DNA from: Prinia subflava
Lineage: Eukaryota; Chordata; Aves; Passeriformes; Cisticolidae
Direction: 5' to 3'
DNA length: 64,000 nt
Assembly (NCBI RefSeq): GCF_021018805.1
Contig: NC_086253.1
Location: 36,395,583 to 36,459,582, forward strand
In this document: in pieces, positions 36,411 to 49,429 of the stretch
Numbering within the stretch: position 1 is the stretch's first letter
Layout: the number at the start of each line of letters is the position of its first letter
Notes under the pieces: generated by a model
What the model saw: only the letters and a program-made list of their open reading frames with translations
The model's database searches: none
What the model was told of the DNA's origin: nothing
Position numbers and translations under genes: made by a program

Positions 36411-39400
36411 GTGAGAATGTTTAATCATCTGCGTAAAAAGGAACTCAGATTCAGCTCTACTTTCTGGATTCTTAACAGGTAAAGAAGCAATGAGGAGAAA
36501 GCACTTTTATGAAGGAAGGCTGCAGACATTTTCTTGTACCTGTTGTGTTTGCTATTTGGAATAGAGTTATACTGAGGGTTTTGTGAGACAGTGATATTTC
36601 TGTCTCTAAAATGAAAGTAGCAAAGAAGGTACAATCAATAACAAGGAGATTCTGTACGTTGCCCAAGTATAAGGACTATATTTAAAGCACTGCAGCAACT
36701 ACTTACATTCCAATATATTCATCTCCTATTTCATTTCTTGGTGTCATTCCCAAGGAAAAATATAAAATGACATCTGTTCAAGATTATTAGCATGAAAGTG
36801 GAAATACCAACACTGCTTTTTATTTAGTGTTAGGCTACATTATAAAGTTTACAGCTAAATCTTTCAAAATGCTTTGGTGAGTTTTACCCTTACGCAGTAA
36901 ATCAGATCTCTTGATAAATGTATGCAGATGCAAATATATTTTGAAGGGGAAAAATGTGTTCTGATGGGGACATGAAAGGACTTAGACCAGTCTGCTATGG
37001 ATTGACACAGGCTTTACATTAAAATGTCTCTTTCAGAAAACGTGAAATCAAACATCTATTTTAAAACAAGGTAAGATTTTAAACTTGCAATATCAGAAAT
37101 TGGAGAGAAACTGTTGAGTGCAGAGCGGAACAAGCAGAGCTGCAAAGCAAGATTTTTGTGACAGGAGTGGTCAGATCTGTAAAAATAATTGTGCTAGATC
37201 TAAGCAGCTCTTCTTAAAGAGTTAATAATAAAATAGCATTACATCCTAGAACGTTGGCCAGGAGGGATTGCTTTTCTAGATTCTTTGTATTTCGTACTTC
37301 TTAAAACTGAGTGAAAGTTCCTGTTAATTACTCAGTCCCCATCGTGGGTTGATGCAGTCTGACAGGATGAGAAATACTTTGAGACTTCACACTTACCACT
37401 GTCTGCCTGCTGTGCTCAGTGTTCTTCCTTGGATGCCAGCTATTTATTATCTAAATAGGATAATAGGGTGAAGTTTAGGCATGCAAATACTGAGCAATGT
37501 CTTTATTACTATATTGCTTGAGCAATCAAATGCAGGTAGAAATGTGGGTGACAATTTAACATCGATGTACAACTTTAGCTGCTATAACAAATCACACTTC
37601 CCATCAGTAGGATTAGTAGTCACACAAATCATCAGTATTTAAATTGCCAATGTAAACATAATAGCTAGAGGTTAATGATCGAACTTAATTCGGCATTCAA
37701 AAACATCCAAGCATCCACTTCAGTAGATTACTGGCTTGAAGGAAGCCTAAAATACCGTAAGAAATAATTAAATAACAGGTTGAATTACTGCCGTGACTCA
37801 AATTGGCGAACCAAAACCACTGCACTTTTATGAAGACTTGAGGGGAAAAAAAAAAAAGCAGTGTATGTGAATATTTAAAATTTCTATCTCTCCCACTACA
37901 GAAGAAAGGCACTGAAGAGAAAGACAAACCAAATCTGGTACCAGGAACCAAGCCTAAGTGAGCAGGTATCTAGCTAATTTTGATCTAACAGATCAAAAAT
38001 ATACTTGCGGCTATACAGGAGAAGGGCACAAGTAAAGGCAGAACAAAAGTCTACATTCCATCCAGTAATTCCACATAGATTATAAAAAGCACATATTAAA
38101 ATACTGTGCAAATAAAAAAAAAAACTCTACTAAACAGAGCAATGATCAAATGTCTAAAGGGTTCATGAAAAGAGCTAATAAACCCCTTGTGGCAGAGCAG
38201 GTACTTGCATTTCTACTGAGTGAGCATACTACACTCCAAAATGGTAAAATTCATCTGACTAGGAAAGGGAAGACAGGAAGCTCAAAAATGAGACCAATGA
38301 ACAAGAAGCTTCAACTTTATCACAAACACCGGCGTTCAATAAGAAATACTTTCTTGAATGCATGTTTTTTCTGGTTCTTAACTTTCCAAGTATTGGTACT
38401 TTTGGGCATAAATTATGCCAAACTAAGTAAAATAAGATTTATAGAGAGCAAATTCCTGACTCGTAAAAGTTACTACAAAATCAGGATTATGTCTGAACTA
38501 TGTGACTAGTTAACCATTCTCAAAATTATGGAGATGCATAGAATAATACATACAAGCAGTTGATAACATTTTCTGATAATCAGAATCGCCAGTTCTGTTC
38601 TTCATGAGCAAAGTGTTATAAAAATGCATAACAAAAACATCAGAATTATTATCATTACTATTGGATAGACTCAGCAGATTCTATGTGATAAATGTGGTTC
38701 CATTTATCTCCGTGTCATCTCCAATAATCTGTAGAATAGGTCTTCCTTGCATTTATTGCATAAAGTATTTTATAGGTCTACACCATTTTCAATTTTGAAG
38801 TGATACTTGACTATGATCTCTTTGAAATTTTCATCTTCACTTCAGACCTTGATATTTTAAAAAAGATATAAAAATAGGTTATACTTAAAAGGAGATTAGT
38901 AAAGATAGATGGTACTTCTATATCCAAGTTATTCTGTACTAACTCCAAATAAAAAGCTTTTATTGTTTTTTGTCTAAAATCCCTGTACCTTGTACAAAAA
39001 ATTACAAGGTGGCTGGGAGAGGGAGAGTCCATGTAAGTGCAGTAAATCACATTTAATAGTAAACAGACTTATGCTTGCATTTCATCAGGAATTGACAGCA
39101 GTTTCTGTAGTCTTTCAGTATTGAACTCTAGGGAGACCATAAATTATGCAGGGTAAGCACTCTTTACCTGCACTACCAGAGGGACATGCTGTTTCCACTG
39201 TGAGTGTTGTTAGTCAGCTGACATTTTTGTTTAATTCCTGCTGAACAAGTTGATAGTAAATCAGGTCTCTCAGCTCTGTTTGAAAGACCAGCATGAAATC
39301 CTGCATATGTACTGTATCATCTTGAAAGGCTTAGTGTTAGGATTGCTTTCAGTATTCTCATTTTCAGTCGTTAGATCTCAGTTACTACTCCAGCTGCCCT

Positions 39401-42400
39401 TGAATTTTAGCATATCGCTCCTTTTTTTTGAAGCATTACCAGCTATCACATCAGCTATGCCAAAAGACAGGAATGGGATCATTTATGCTGTCAGTAAGCT
39501 CATCAACAGATTAAGCTGAGGAATAGACTGTGTTCTTTTAAATATTATTTATTTCATATTTAATTTAAGGATATAGTAAAAGATTGTGATAAATATGTTT
39601 AATTTTGCATCATTTGGAGGTACAAATGGTTGCTATCAGGTAGAAAAGTTTACAAGTGGTCAATTCAGAATTTTCAGAACATTTTAATTTAGAAAATATG
39701 ATATAGGATGAATTCTTTATATTATAGGTTTTTTGCTTCTTTGAAGAAAAAATAGTTGATAATTTATTTAATAGCTTTTTTTTTTTCTCTTTCTCTTTTC
39801 CTGAACTGCAGATAAAACTAATGGGAAAGAACACAGGACAACCTTCTAATTGAGTGATGAAAAAATGAGATCAAATGGGCCAGGTATATAATTTTTTAAA
39901 ATTAATTAATATTAATGGCTAATAAGACCTAATGAAATTAGGCCATTTAAACACAGGTTTAAGACTCCACAATACACTAGAGGTCTCAAAAGCTCTGAAG
40001 AGATGAAAACCATTTTATAGAACACATCTGGACTCATTTTATCTATACTTTCTTGTCCAAATGTTGTAATGGAATGTGGACAGTAGAAAGCATCAGGAGA
40101 TCACCGATTTTACAATTACAAGCTCTAAAATCTCAGTAATTTATCATTAAAAACTATATTTTTTCTGTAGAATGGATCTGTGAATCAGGGGACCTTATTT
40201 CAGCTTGAGAATGTACTGAGTTACAAGTAGCACATTCCAGAAAAAATAATAAAAATCTTAAAACAGAGATCTTTGCTCTCTTGTATACACATGTCTACTT
40301 CTGGAAAACAACTACAGAAACCTCTAAAAATCATGTATTTATTCCCTTTTCTTCTCAGCAAAACTCAGCAAAATATTGTATCCATTCATGACAGTCACTG
40401 ACCTTTCAACTGCATTTCAGCAAACTCTTTGTCCATTTTCTACATCTATAATCAGCTGTAGGTGGTCACTGAACTCTTCCCCTTTGTTCTCTTTCTCGAA
40501 TTACTTTCTTAGGTTTCTGGACCGTATCTCAGTCTCCCCATAAGAATATCTGTATTTCCCTGTCAGCCTTTTTCACATATCACTGTTAACTCTAACCCTT
40601 CTATTTCCCTTTTATATCCAATCTCTCACTAAAAATAGCATTACTTTCTTCTCTATTATCATTAACACCACTTTCTCCTCTCTCTCCTAAATAATCATCC
40701 CAACACTGGGATTAATCTCATTTTAGAGGCCTAGAGTTACTGTTCAGTTCTCCTATATGAAAGCAAGTGTTAAAAAGAAGTCTGAAACTTCACATTCCAA
40801 GTTTGCAAATCCAATCTGTCCAAGCAAATAATAATAATAATAAAAATAATTACAGTTGAGAGGAAACTTGCAAAAAAAGATAACAGATGCATTGATCACC
40901 CTAGCAAATACCACCTGAAACAGAAAGGATAATTTATAAACAAAAGACCCCCAATTTATAGAATCACTCTCCCAGTAAGAAAAGTCAAGCTTTAATTCTG
41001 CTGGATTCTGCAGTCTAACAGTTCACTCACTCAGTCGTGGATGTCCAGGGCAGCATTTGGAACTAAATTCAACCTTGTTACTGAAATTATGTTCACAGCT
41101 CATTCATGCTGTGAGGGGAATAAAATCTTGGGTTCAAGGGCAGGTAAGGAGACTTCTCATGTGTACCACAAAAACCCTGAGGTCTGTGCTCTTCCTTAGG
41201 ATAGATGTACTCACCAACTGCTTTACAGCATTGTGAAGACAGATGAAATGGGGTTATGCAATCTTTCCCAGAAGAATAATAACATTTTAAGGATAGATAC
41301 TACTTGTAAGCTCAAATCTTATATCCTATATATGTAGTTTCACTAGCCTGCATCCTTTCCAGTAATTTGGATGAAAAACACTTTGTAGTCCATGGGTTAC
41401 CATCAGGGTAGATACTATTGATTTCAGCTTATCCAATCAGTTTTTGTAAACCATTTAAGAGATACTTATTTTAAAGTACAGCAAATAATCTCTAACTGAA
41501 GCACAAAAACACCATGGACTTGTATTGCTTTCAGAAAAAACAAAACAAAACAAAACAAAACAAACTAATCATGTCAACAGACACACTGCCTGGAAGCTTA
41601 GTTTGAAATAACCTAAAGCAAAATTCAGGTTAGTTAAAATAACAAACACTGAAATTTATTTCTGATGTTAAGTCAGTTATATCTACTAAAGGAAGAGCTA
41701 GTACTAAGTTATAACTTCACTTCCAAACTATGAATAAAATATAAATACATGCTTTATATAGAGATTAATCTTTTATCAAATGTAATTTTCAAAAATAAGA
41801 GAGTGAGTTTTCAAATACATATTGGTGTCATCTACCAGGAAACTAGAAGGCTCTGTGACAGCACACTTGTATATTTATTTGAAGAAACAAGGTGTGCAGA
41901 AATGAGATGTCTTGATATTGCTGCAAGGATTATATATAAAAGATCAGTATTCTTTCGAAAGATAAACAAGAGTAGTTTACACTTTAGATAATCCAAGTGG
42001 TAGAATTTTATCTGTTCATTCAGTACATTACTGCATTAAGTTTAAAAACATTCAGCTTTCATACTCGTAAGTTTTTGTTTCAAAGATCTACGAGTTAACA
42101 TTTCCTTTTATTATGTCGTTGTTCTTTGAAACATGTAAGAATTATATTCTTTACTGTAACCTAACTGTAACTTTGAAAATCAGTTCTAAAATAAGTATTT
42201 TTATTTTAGTAACTCTAACAATGACAAACAACCATGGGTGAATAAAATTTTACCATTCCTACAGTCGCAGGAATGTCACTTATTCACTCTGTCTCCAGTC
42301 AGGGTCCTGCAGAACTGGGCACATGCATTCCTAAACCAGCATCCTCTCTCTGAGTGGTTTCAAACTGGAAATGCAGCTGCAGCCACCACAGCCAACAGAT

Positions 42401-44519
42401 TGTGGCTTCTTCTGTGACTTACCCATCAGGCAGGTGCTAGGGCCAGCTAGGAATGAAGCTGTATTAGGGGGTTCCTCAAACTCCCAGGAAGAAAAATAGA
42501 TACTCAGAAAAGTGAAAGATAAATGAATTACTAAATACATAAATAAAAATCTTGGCCACTGAGAAGAATATCAGGAAGAGGTTAGCTAAAGGCAAGTCAA
42601 TACCATACATCTGCAGGAAGAGGCTTGTTACTGACATCACTGGTTCTTTCTGCTGATCTGGTATTTCTCATTTCAATGGCATCATTGTAAGACTGTGATC
42701 AGTCTTCAGAGTAGCAGGGCCTGGTAAATGTCATGGAGCACTCTTGTTCTTTACAGGTTGTTCTAACATCATTGATTACTGAATAAGGGAAGAACTACAT
42801 TTACTCAGGAGTATTCTACCTGAAAACTCCAGGTTTCACAGATTGGTAACTATAGCTGTTACAACTCCCTAGCTTGAGAAGACACCATCCATAAGTTTTG
42901 TTCCTGTTTTCATGCGAAATGAAGCAGCCGATATCTACTGGATTTCCTGTTAACTCTCCCAGAGAGAGCCAGAAACACTGTGAAGCCCCATGGAAATCAT
43001 GCCACATGGAAAAATGACTGAGAAAAGACAGAGAAAACGAAAAATCTCACAATTTATGAAGTGTTAATTAAGAGCATTTAAAACAACCGCCACTGACAAC
43101 AAAATCATTTGTATAAGTTTGGGAAGTTGTGAAACAGACAGCTTAAAGCAAATTGTGGTGTCCACTGTATTGTTTCTGCCACAAGAGTTTACCACACACT
43201 GAAATGTTACACTAAAACATAGCTCAGCCTTAACCATTCTTACCAGTCAGTGCTTAAAATTTCCTTCTCACTGAAGAATCTGTAAAGAGTAAGATGAAAG
43301 GATACATACAGAAAAAATACACAATGAATTAGATTCACAAGTTATTATATAATCACTGTGAGCAATACCTAAATCTTAAATTTAGACCAAAAAATTCCTC
43401 TTTCATTTGCTCCCAATTCACACAAGGCAATTTCTGAAGTAATTTTCCCTTACCTAAAGATGCACTTTGGCAAATGCCTAGAATGCAGGATATATACCTA
43501 AACTCTATCAAGGCATGGAAACTGATGACTTTTCTATTTATTCTGTGAAGTAAAATTCAGTAAATATTCATAAAGTTCTAACAGCTTTATGCCCAAAACT
43601 CAAGTGAAAAGTTCTCTTAGCTTTGTTTATGTTATTATACTTCATATGAAATAAGTCAGTAAGATTCAAGTCAGAAATGGAGAATATATTATTCTAAACT
43701 AGTGTGGTTGACTTGACCAGGATTCCAGTACTATTTATTTGACCATCATGTTCTTGTAACAGAACACCAGATGTTAGAGAAGGCACTGAGCTGTCCTGGG
43801 TGTTACCATCTGCTATAAGCCAGTAGTTCTGGAAGTTTTACAACTATGTGAATTAATTCTTTTCATCTAGTTCATATGGCTATATCTGCTTTCTCACTTT
43901 TGTCACGCTTGTCTTCTGTAGGATATGACATGCTTTGTTCTCTTTGAGTAAGTGAGATGCAATGGTTCCTTTTTGTATTTTTGGTGTGATTTCATTAATT
44001 TGTAGGGTAAATTGACACAGTTAGAATTTGTTTATACTTAAATTTTCAGCTGTCTTGCCAGATGTGCACGTCATTAGTTTGGAGCCTTTCTTGGTTTACA
44101 GTGCTTATTTAATGATTATTGAATACTTTATATATACCTTGATGAAACCAATACATTTCCATTTCCTAAGCTGTCATCTTCATGTGTAGTAAGGTATAAC
44201 CACTAAAAGAATTCAAAAAAGAAAACTATTTTGAATTTAAAAAATCTCTTTACTTAAGCTTCTATGGTTTAAAATCTACTAGAGTTAAATAAGACAGTAG
44301 TAATTCCACTTATGTCAGTAATAAAGGTCTGATTTTTTTTCCTTCAAACCACCCAGGAGAATCAGAGATCTGAAAGGCAAAATGCTACATCATTTATATA
44401 CATGAAAAGTCTGTCAAGCATTCATCCCTGAGATTATCAGTAATTTCATGGCACAGGCCTGGGGCTAAAGGCAGGGCAGGCTGCAGTTTGACGTGAGTAG
44501 AGCAGCACACATTCCCCTT
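36411..44519. other. 3' flanking DNA, no gene seen
   Basis: About 8.1 kb of AT-rich unique sequence follows VEGFC. I see no CR1 copy, no recognisable exon and no RNA gene. The only simple repeats noted are short runs such as (CAAAA)n at 41535-41565. The ORF at 38150-38509 (119 codons) has an unremarkable, K-rich composition and is probably chance. The region could hold enhancers for VEGFC, but nothing in the sequence alone shows this. Confidence 0.7.
41535..41565 (+). repeat. (CAAAA)n microsatellite
   Basis: About five tandem copies of the unit CAAAA, preceded by an A run. A simple repeat with no associated element. Confidence 0.92.
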
Positions 44520-44585
44520 GGCTGCCTGTGATAACCTCCCCGCGGGTCCTGCGGAGCTCCGGGCGGCAGCTGCCGCCTTCCAACC
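44520..44585. promoter_or_regulatory. Isolated GC/CpG-rich patch with 16-bp palindrome
   Basis: Inside an AT-rich desert, about 60 bp contain six CpGs ('cccgcgggtcctgcgg', then 'ccgggcggcagctgccgcc'). They include a perfect 16-bp palindrome at 44562-44577, GGCGGCAGCTGCCGCC, whose core CAGCTG is an E-box. It lies 300 bp before the GGGAA array. A regulatory role is only inferred from composition and symmetry; it could also be a piece of an unrecognised repeat. Confidence 0.35.
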
Positions 44586-44886
44586 TTTCATGCAATCCCC
44601 ACAGCGAGCTCTGCATCTTCCACTCCCCTTACAGAGGATGCTTTCTTCAAATAACTGCCCTGAGGATTTGTGGGTTCTCATGCAAAGGAAGAGCACATTT
44701 TAGTGTAGGGCTTGGTATGAAGGAACGAAACACACTTGAATACTCACAGCACTTAGCAGCAATAGCAAGTCATGGATGCACGGGATTCTGGTGGGATGAT
44801 TTCAGGTGATGAACTTGTTTCACAGATGTGAGAAAAAAGGTGGAAAAATCCATCTTTTTACAAGGAGAGGAGAGGTTCGGAGAAGA

Positions 44887-45555
44887 GGGAAGGGAAGGGA
44901 AGGGAAGGGAAGGGAAGGGAAGGGAAGGGAAGGGAAGGGAAGGGAAGGGAAGGGAAGGGAAGGGAAGGGAAGGGAAGGGAAGGGAAGGGAAGGGAAGGGA
45001 AGGGAAGGGAAGGGAAGGGAAGGGAAGGGAAGGGAAGGGAAGGGAAGGGAAGGGAAGGGAAGGGAAGGGAAGGGAAGGGAAGGGAAGGGAAGGGAAGGGA
45101 AGGGAAGGGAAGGGAAGGGAAGGGAAGGGAAGGGAAGGGAAGGGAAGGGAAGGGAAGGGAAGGGAAGGTTTGGGAAGGGAAGGTTTGGGAAGGTTTGGGA
45201 AGGTTTGGGAAGGGAAGGGAAGGTTTGGGAAGGGAAGGGAAGGTTTGGGAAGGGAAGGGAAGGTTTGGGAAGGTTTGGGAAGGGAAGGGAAGGGAAGGTT
45301 TGGGAAGGTTTGGGAAGGTTTGGGAAGGTTTGGGAAGGTTTGGGAAGGTTTGGGAAGGTTTGGGAAGGTTTGGGAAGGTTTGGGAAGGGAAGGGAAGGGA
45401 AGGGAAGGGAAGGGAAGGGAAGGGAAGGGAAGGGAAGGGAAGGGAAGGGAAGGGAAGGGAAGGGAAGGGAAGGGAAGGGAAGGGAAGGGAAGGGAAGGGA
45501 AGGGAAGGGAAGGGAAGGGAAGGGAAGGGAAGGGAAGGGAAGGGAAGGGAAGGGG
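44887..45555 (+). repeat. (GGGAA)n pentanucleotide array with GGTTTGGGAA variants
   Basis: The array is 669 bp long. It has a pure GGGAA block of about 282 bp (44887-45168, about 56 copies), a mixed block (45169-45381) and a second pure block of about 173 bp (45382-45554). In the mixed block the 10-bp unit GGTTTGGGAA appears 17 times in total, nine of them in a row at about 45298-45381. The strand is pure purine apart from the T triplets. Long open frames on both strands (up to 269 codons, G-R-E-G-K or F-P-S-L-P repeats) are by-products of a 5-bp unit with no stop in any frame, not genes. Confidence 0.98.
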
Positions 45556-47317
45556 TTCACAAATCTCAAAAATTTGCAATTCTCTTAGTGGACTTCAAAA
45601 ACACTTAATCTGAATTTATGTAAGATAGAGATCTACGCATCAACCATGAAACTATTTTACATCTTATTTTCATTGTTTCTGATGAAGCTGTCTACTAAAT
45701 GAGAAAACTTTTAATCTGACATTTTCTTGCAGTAAAAAACTGTCATTGAAGCAATTACATAATGTTCTGCTTGTCTGTCTTCAAGATCCAAATGTGTAAA
45801 TTCATACTTAACCCTCACGTGTCCATATTTATCTTAGCAGAAATGAAAAAACAAAAGTAGTTGACTTTCAAAGACAAAAACAATATTCAGTTGGTGAGAG
45901 CTGATCTGTTCTATCTCTGAAGCTTTGAAAGTTTTTTTCTCCCATTTGATAATGTTATCATTATTATTTGTATTGTTTACATTTTCTTTTGTCTTTAAAC
46001 CAAATAAAACAATCATTGACCTAAACTGTCATCTGCTGAGTAGAAAACTATAAGCAGAGAAAGTTGCTCAGCTGGATCATTCCATGTGCTGAGACACACT
46101 GTGTGTGAGAAAAGCATTAAATGCACCCTTAATGCATTGAAAAAATAATGTTATGAAAGCTAATTTCTTTCTGTAGTTAGAATTCTGGTACATTCTGTTT
46201 TATTTCCAGATTACATCAAACAGTAATCGTTTCTAACAGATCTAATCTACCTCTCATGCCAAAATACAGGAAAAAAATGTTAAATTTACTCTCTAGAGAT
46301 AATTAACTACAAATAGGAAAGAAAGCATTCCAAAGTTTTCAGATAACTCCATAAAAATATCATTCCAGTACTATTCATATATTCCATACATTTTCAACAA
46401 GTGAAAAAAATACATTTAATTGAAAAATAAACACAATAGAAATACCTTTCTCTTGCATAACCCATTTTCAGACCAGAGCTAGACTTTTCTAAATAGTCCA
46501 TAAACAGCAGATTAATGCCCATGACAAGATGCAAACAAGACATATCATCTATTTCACTGCAAACTTTGATGGGAATTAAAAATGTTTGAAGTTCTGCACT
46601 ACCAGGCACTAAAATCTGGTATCCAGCACTTGTGAGATAGGCTGTCTCACTATGTTATATCAAATTCATATATAATGTGCATATATAATATGCAGTTACT
46701 ATATAGTCTGATCCCCTATAATGTTCACAATACCGCCATTGGCCAACTTTTCTGATCCATTTCTATCCTTTTCCTGCAGCTACTGTTTCTGTGAGAAACA
46801 CCAGCATCTTCACAAGAGCAGAGCAGCAGTCTCCCTTCTGGCTCAGCTGGGTTCATGCGTCCTGTATGGAATCTCATAACCCCACATTCATACACATCCC
46901 GCTAAGAAGGATCCAAACAAAATCTGTATTGTGGTCCAGAAGAGGGGAGTTGTTGTCTTTGAAAGATGGGATGAGAGGCAGTGAGAAAAAATAATGAATA
47001 ACAGTCCTAGATCTGTAGCAAAACAATCTGTTCCCATTCCCCCAAGGGTGCCAGAACTGCAGCTCACTAAGGGTATTTATTTTCTTCCCATTGCTTTCTA
47101 TTGAAATTAATTATTTTAGTCAATTTGTACAGAGAAAGTGGTCTTGAATTCTAACACGATTTAATTGGGAAATGCTTCCCAGGCAGAATTCAAATAATTG
47201 CATCCAAGTCAAGCAAAAAGATGCTTAAACTATAACATAGTTCTTGGTGACTCTCAAAATTATATCATTTTTTTTAATGACCAATCAAGAGAGTAATTAC
47301 ACTCTTATGTACTGGTT

Positions 47318-47346
47318 AAAAAAAAAAAGGAAAAAAAAAAAAAAAA
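47318..47346 (+). repeat. Poly(A) tract
   Basis: Eleven A, then GG, then sixteen A. No retrotransposed sequence was recognised directly before it, so it is listed as a simple repeat. Confidence 0.9.
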
Positions 47347-48098
47347 GAATATCACTCACTTCAAAGTCTAGAATATAGCTGTTTTTCTCTAAATGTTAAC
47401 AACAGTTGCTAAAATCCTACAGATATATTTAGGTAATCAATAAAGCTTATATAATATATCTCTATAGAAATAAATATATGCATAAATGAATATATATATG
47501 TGAAGTATATATACAAGTAAATAGAGTAAAAAAAAATTCAAAGATTCAATTTTGAAGGAAAATCTGGGGTAAACCTGTTGTTTTGAACTCCTTCCTATTT
47601 TGCTAGATAAAACACCATTACAGATACATACAAAAATAAGATTACCAGGAATAAAAAATCTCTTTCCAAATACCATAATTTCCTTGCAAGTAAGAATGAG
47701 AATTTAACCTGAGCAAAGAAATTATTCCTTTGCTAGGTCTTAGAGCAGATAATTGCAGATGCTGGAGCAGTTTGCAAACCTTTTCAAGTGTGCTCCATGA
47801 TCTCCACAGTACATATTATAAATGACTTAGAGAAAATGGGGGGGTTTACCTATTACTCTATAATAGATAAGAGAACATATGTGTAGCTTTTTGTAATAAA
47901 TTATATTTTAAGTAGTATTCCTGGAATTAATTTTATGTAAAATGGTACTTCAAGTCTCTCTGAGTTTCTGTCACCTTTTAACTTCACCACCTGTTCTCTT
48001 GTGCAATCACTCCTTAGGGATTTCTCTCCCAACATTGTTTCTGTAATTGTTAGTTTATTCCCTATTCATCTCCCCACTTTCAAAACTGAGACCAACTG

Positions 48099-48149
48099 CT
48101 GTTTGCCCCTGGATCACACCAGTGATGGGTGTGATCCAGGGGCAGACAG
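48099..48149 (+). repeat. 22-bp inverted repeat with 7-nt loop
   Basis: The left arm 48099-48120 and right arm 48128-48149 pair over all 22 positions, with one T:G in DNA terms (a U·G wobble in RNA). The loop is 'agtgatg'. The core 16 bp (gcccctggatcacacc and its complement) are perfect. Two further wobble pairs could extend it to 24. The arms are much more GC-rich than the surroundings. It could fold as an RNA hairpin or extrude as a cruciform; it is shorter than a typical pre-miRNA stem. Confidence 0.85.
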
Positions 48150-49429
48150 TGTTGGGGCATCCAGACTCTTGGATATTTTTTCTGCCTACAATGATAGCAA
48201 GCAAGCAAGCAAATAAGAAAGGCCTGAATGTGGCATCACATAGTTTCTCTCCTAATAAAGCAGCTCAGAGCCAAAATTGAGCTAAATGATTTTAAACTTC
48301 AAATATTTGCATTGCAGGACATTGAGCATCTCCTCTAATGAGACTCACCTTCTTTCTGATAAGATGTGGTAATGAAAATATCAGTCTTCCCGTGGAGATC
48401 ATACTCTCAATTCTGGTTTCTGCAGCAGATTTCTAAATTTGTGGAGTTGGGTAAGAAAAGGTTCACTCCTGAATGCAATTTTGCATTTGCAATTTCATTT
48501 TACATGCTAGCTGCACACTAGTTACAACTGAAGACTGAAGATTATGCCACTGGGCATAAAATTCTGATTAAACTGGCATGATTCTCATGATTACATAAAA
48601 CATAGATACACCGACAAATTAGTAAGTAGTTTTGGTTCTTTTAAGCAAATGCACAAATATTTCTGAGCTCATTTACTTCCCAAATAAAACTTGTGTAATA
48701 GTTGCTTACACTGGGTATATAATTCCAGCTCCCTTTCCACACAGCATGGTGAAACTGTACAACTTGTGGATGAAAACAGGAAAAATGATTACTTTGGATC
48801 AAAGCCCTCCATGTTTTTTCTGTGGTAAGAACATAGGAAAATCGTGTGATGTTATACTCCATTCATTAGTATCACGTTTGTTCAGTAGTCAAATAACCAC
48901 TTGTTCCGAAGTGGATGACTGTGCCAGCAGCATTTTTGGACATAAAATAAATGCATATTTGACACTTAGTTTTGTATCACATAGAATGCTTTCCAGAAAT
49001 ATTTTAAATAGTAAGTCTAGGAAGGCTAATTATGCATCATTCAGCGTTACAAAACATATTTTTCAGCAATTAATGTCTTTAAATATTTAATCCAGTTTTA
49101 CCCAATATTTGCAGTAGGAAATAACTGAACAATCTCATTTGCAGCTTCAAAGTATTGGCAAAAATTAATTTCCTAAAAGAGCTGCCTTTAAGATCTTATA
49201 GGGCAATAGCAGTCCAACCCAGATCTGTGCCCAGTTGGCTCCAGAGAAATCTTCTAATTGGTTAAAGCATTTCAAAGTCAGTGGGAAATCCAAGTCAGAC
49301 ATCCAAAAACTCATAGAGGATGATGGAATAAATAGCCTGACTGAAGTACATCTGCGCCGATGCACACCACATGGACAACAACCAAGAGGAGCTGGAAGTC
49401 ATTGTGCATCTGTTGCCATGACAGAAACA

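Larger units (their letters stand above)
45556..49429. other. 3' flanking DNA between array and CR1
   Basis: AT-rich sequence with an A-run pair at 47318-47346 and a strong hairpin at 48099-48149. A 152-codon open frame at 48632-49090 has no domain I can recognise and no clear promoter or splice context. No gene is called. Confidence 0.65.

Noticed and set aside
44770..45613. Long open frames of 137-269 codons on both strands
   Set aside because: They are produced by the GGGAA pentanucleotide array, which has no stop codon in any frame; the products are simple G-R-E-G-K or F-P-S-L-P repeats.
48196..48213. Short (GCAA)n run
   Set aside because: Only about four copies; too small to matter.
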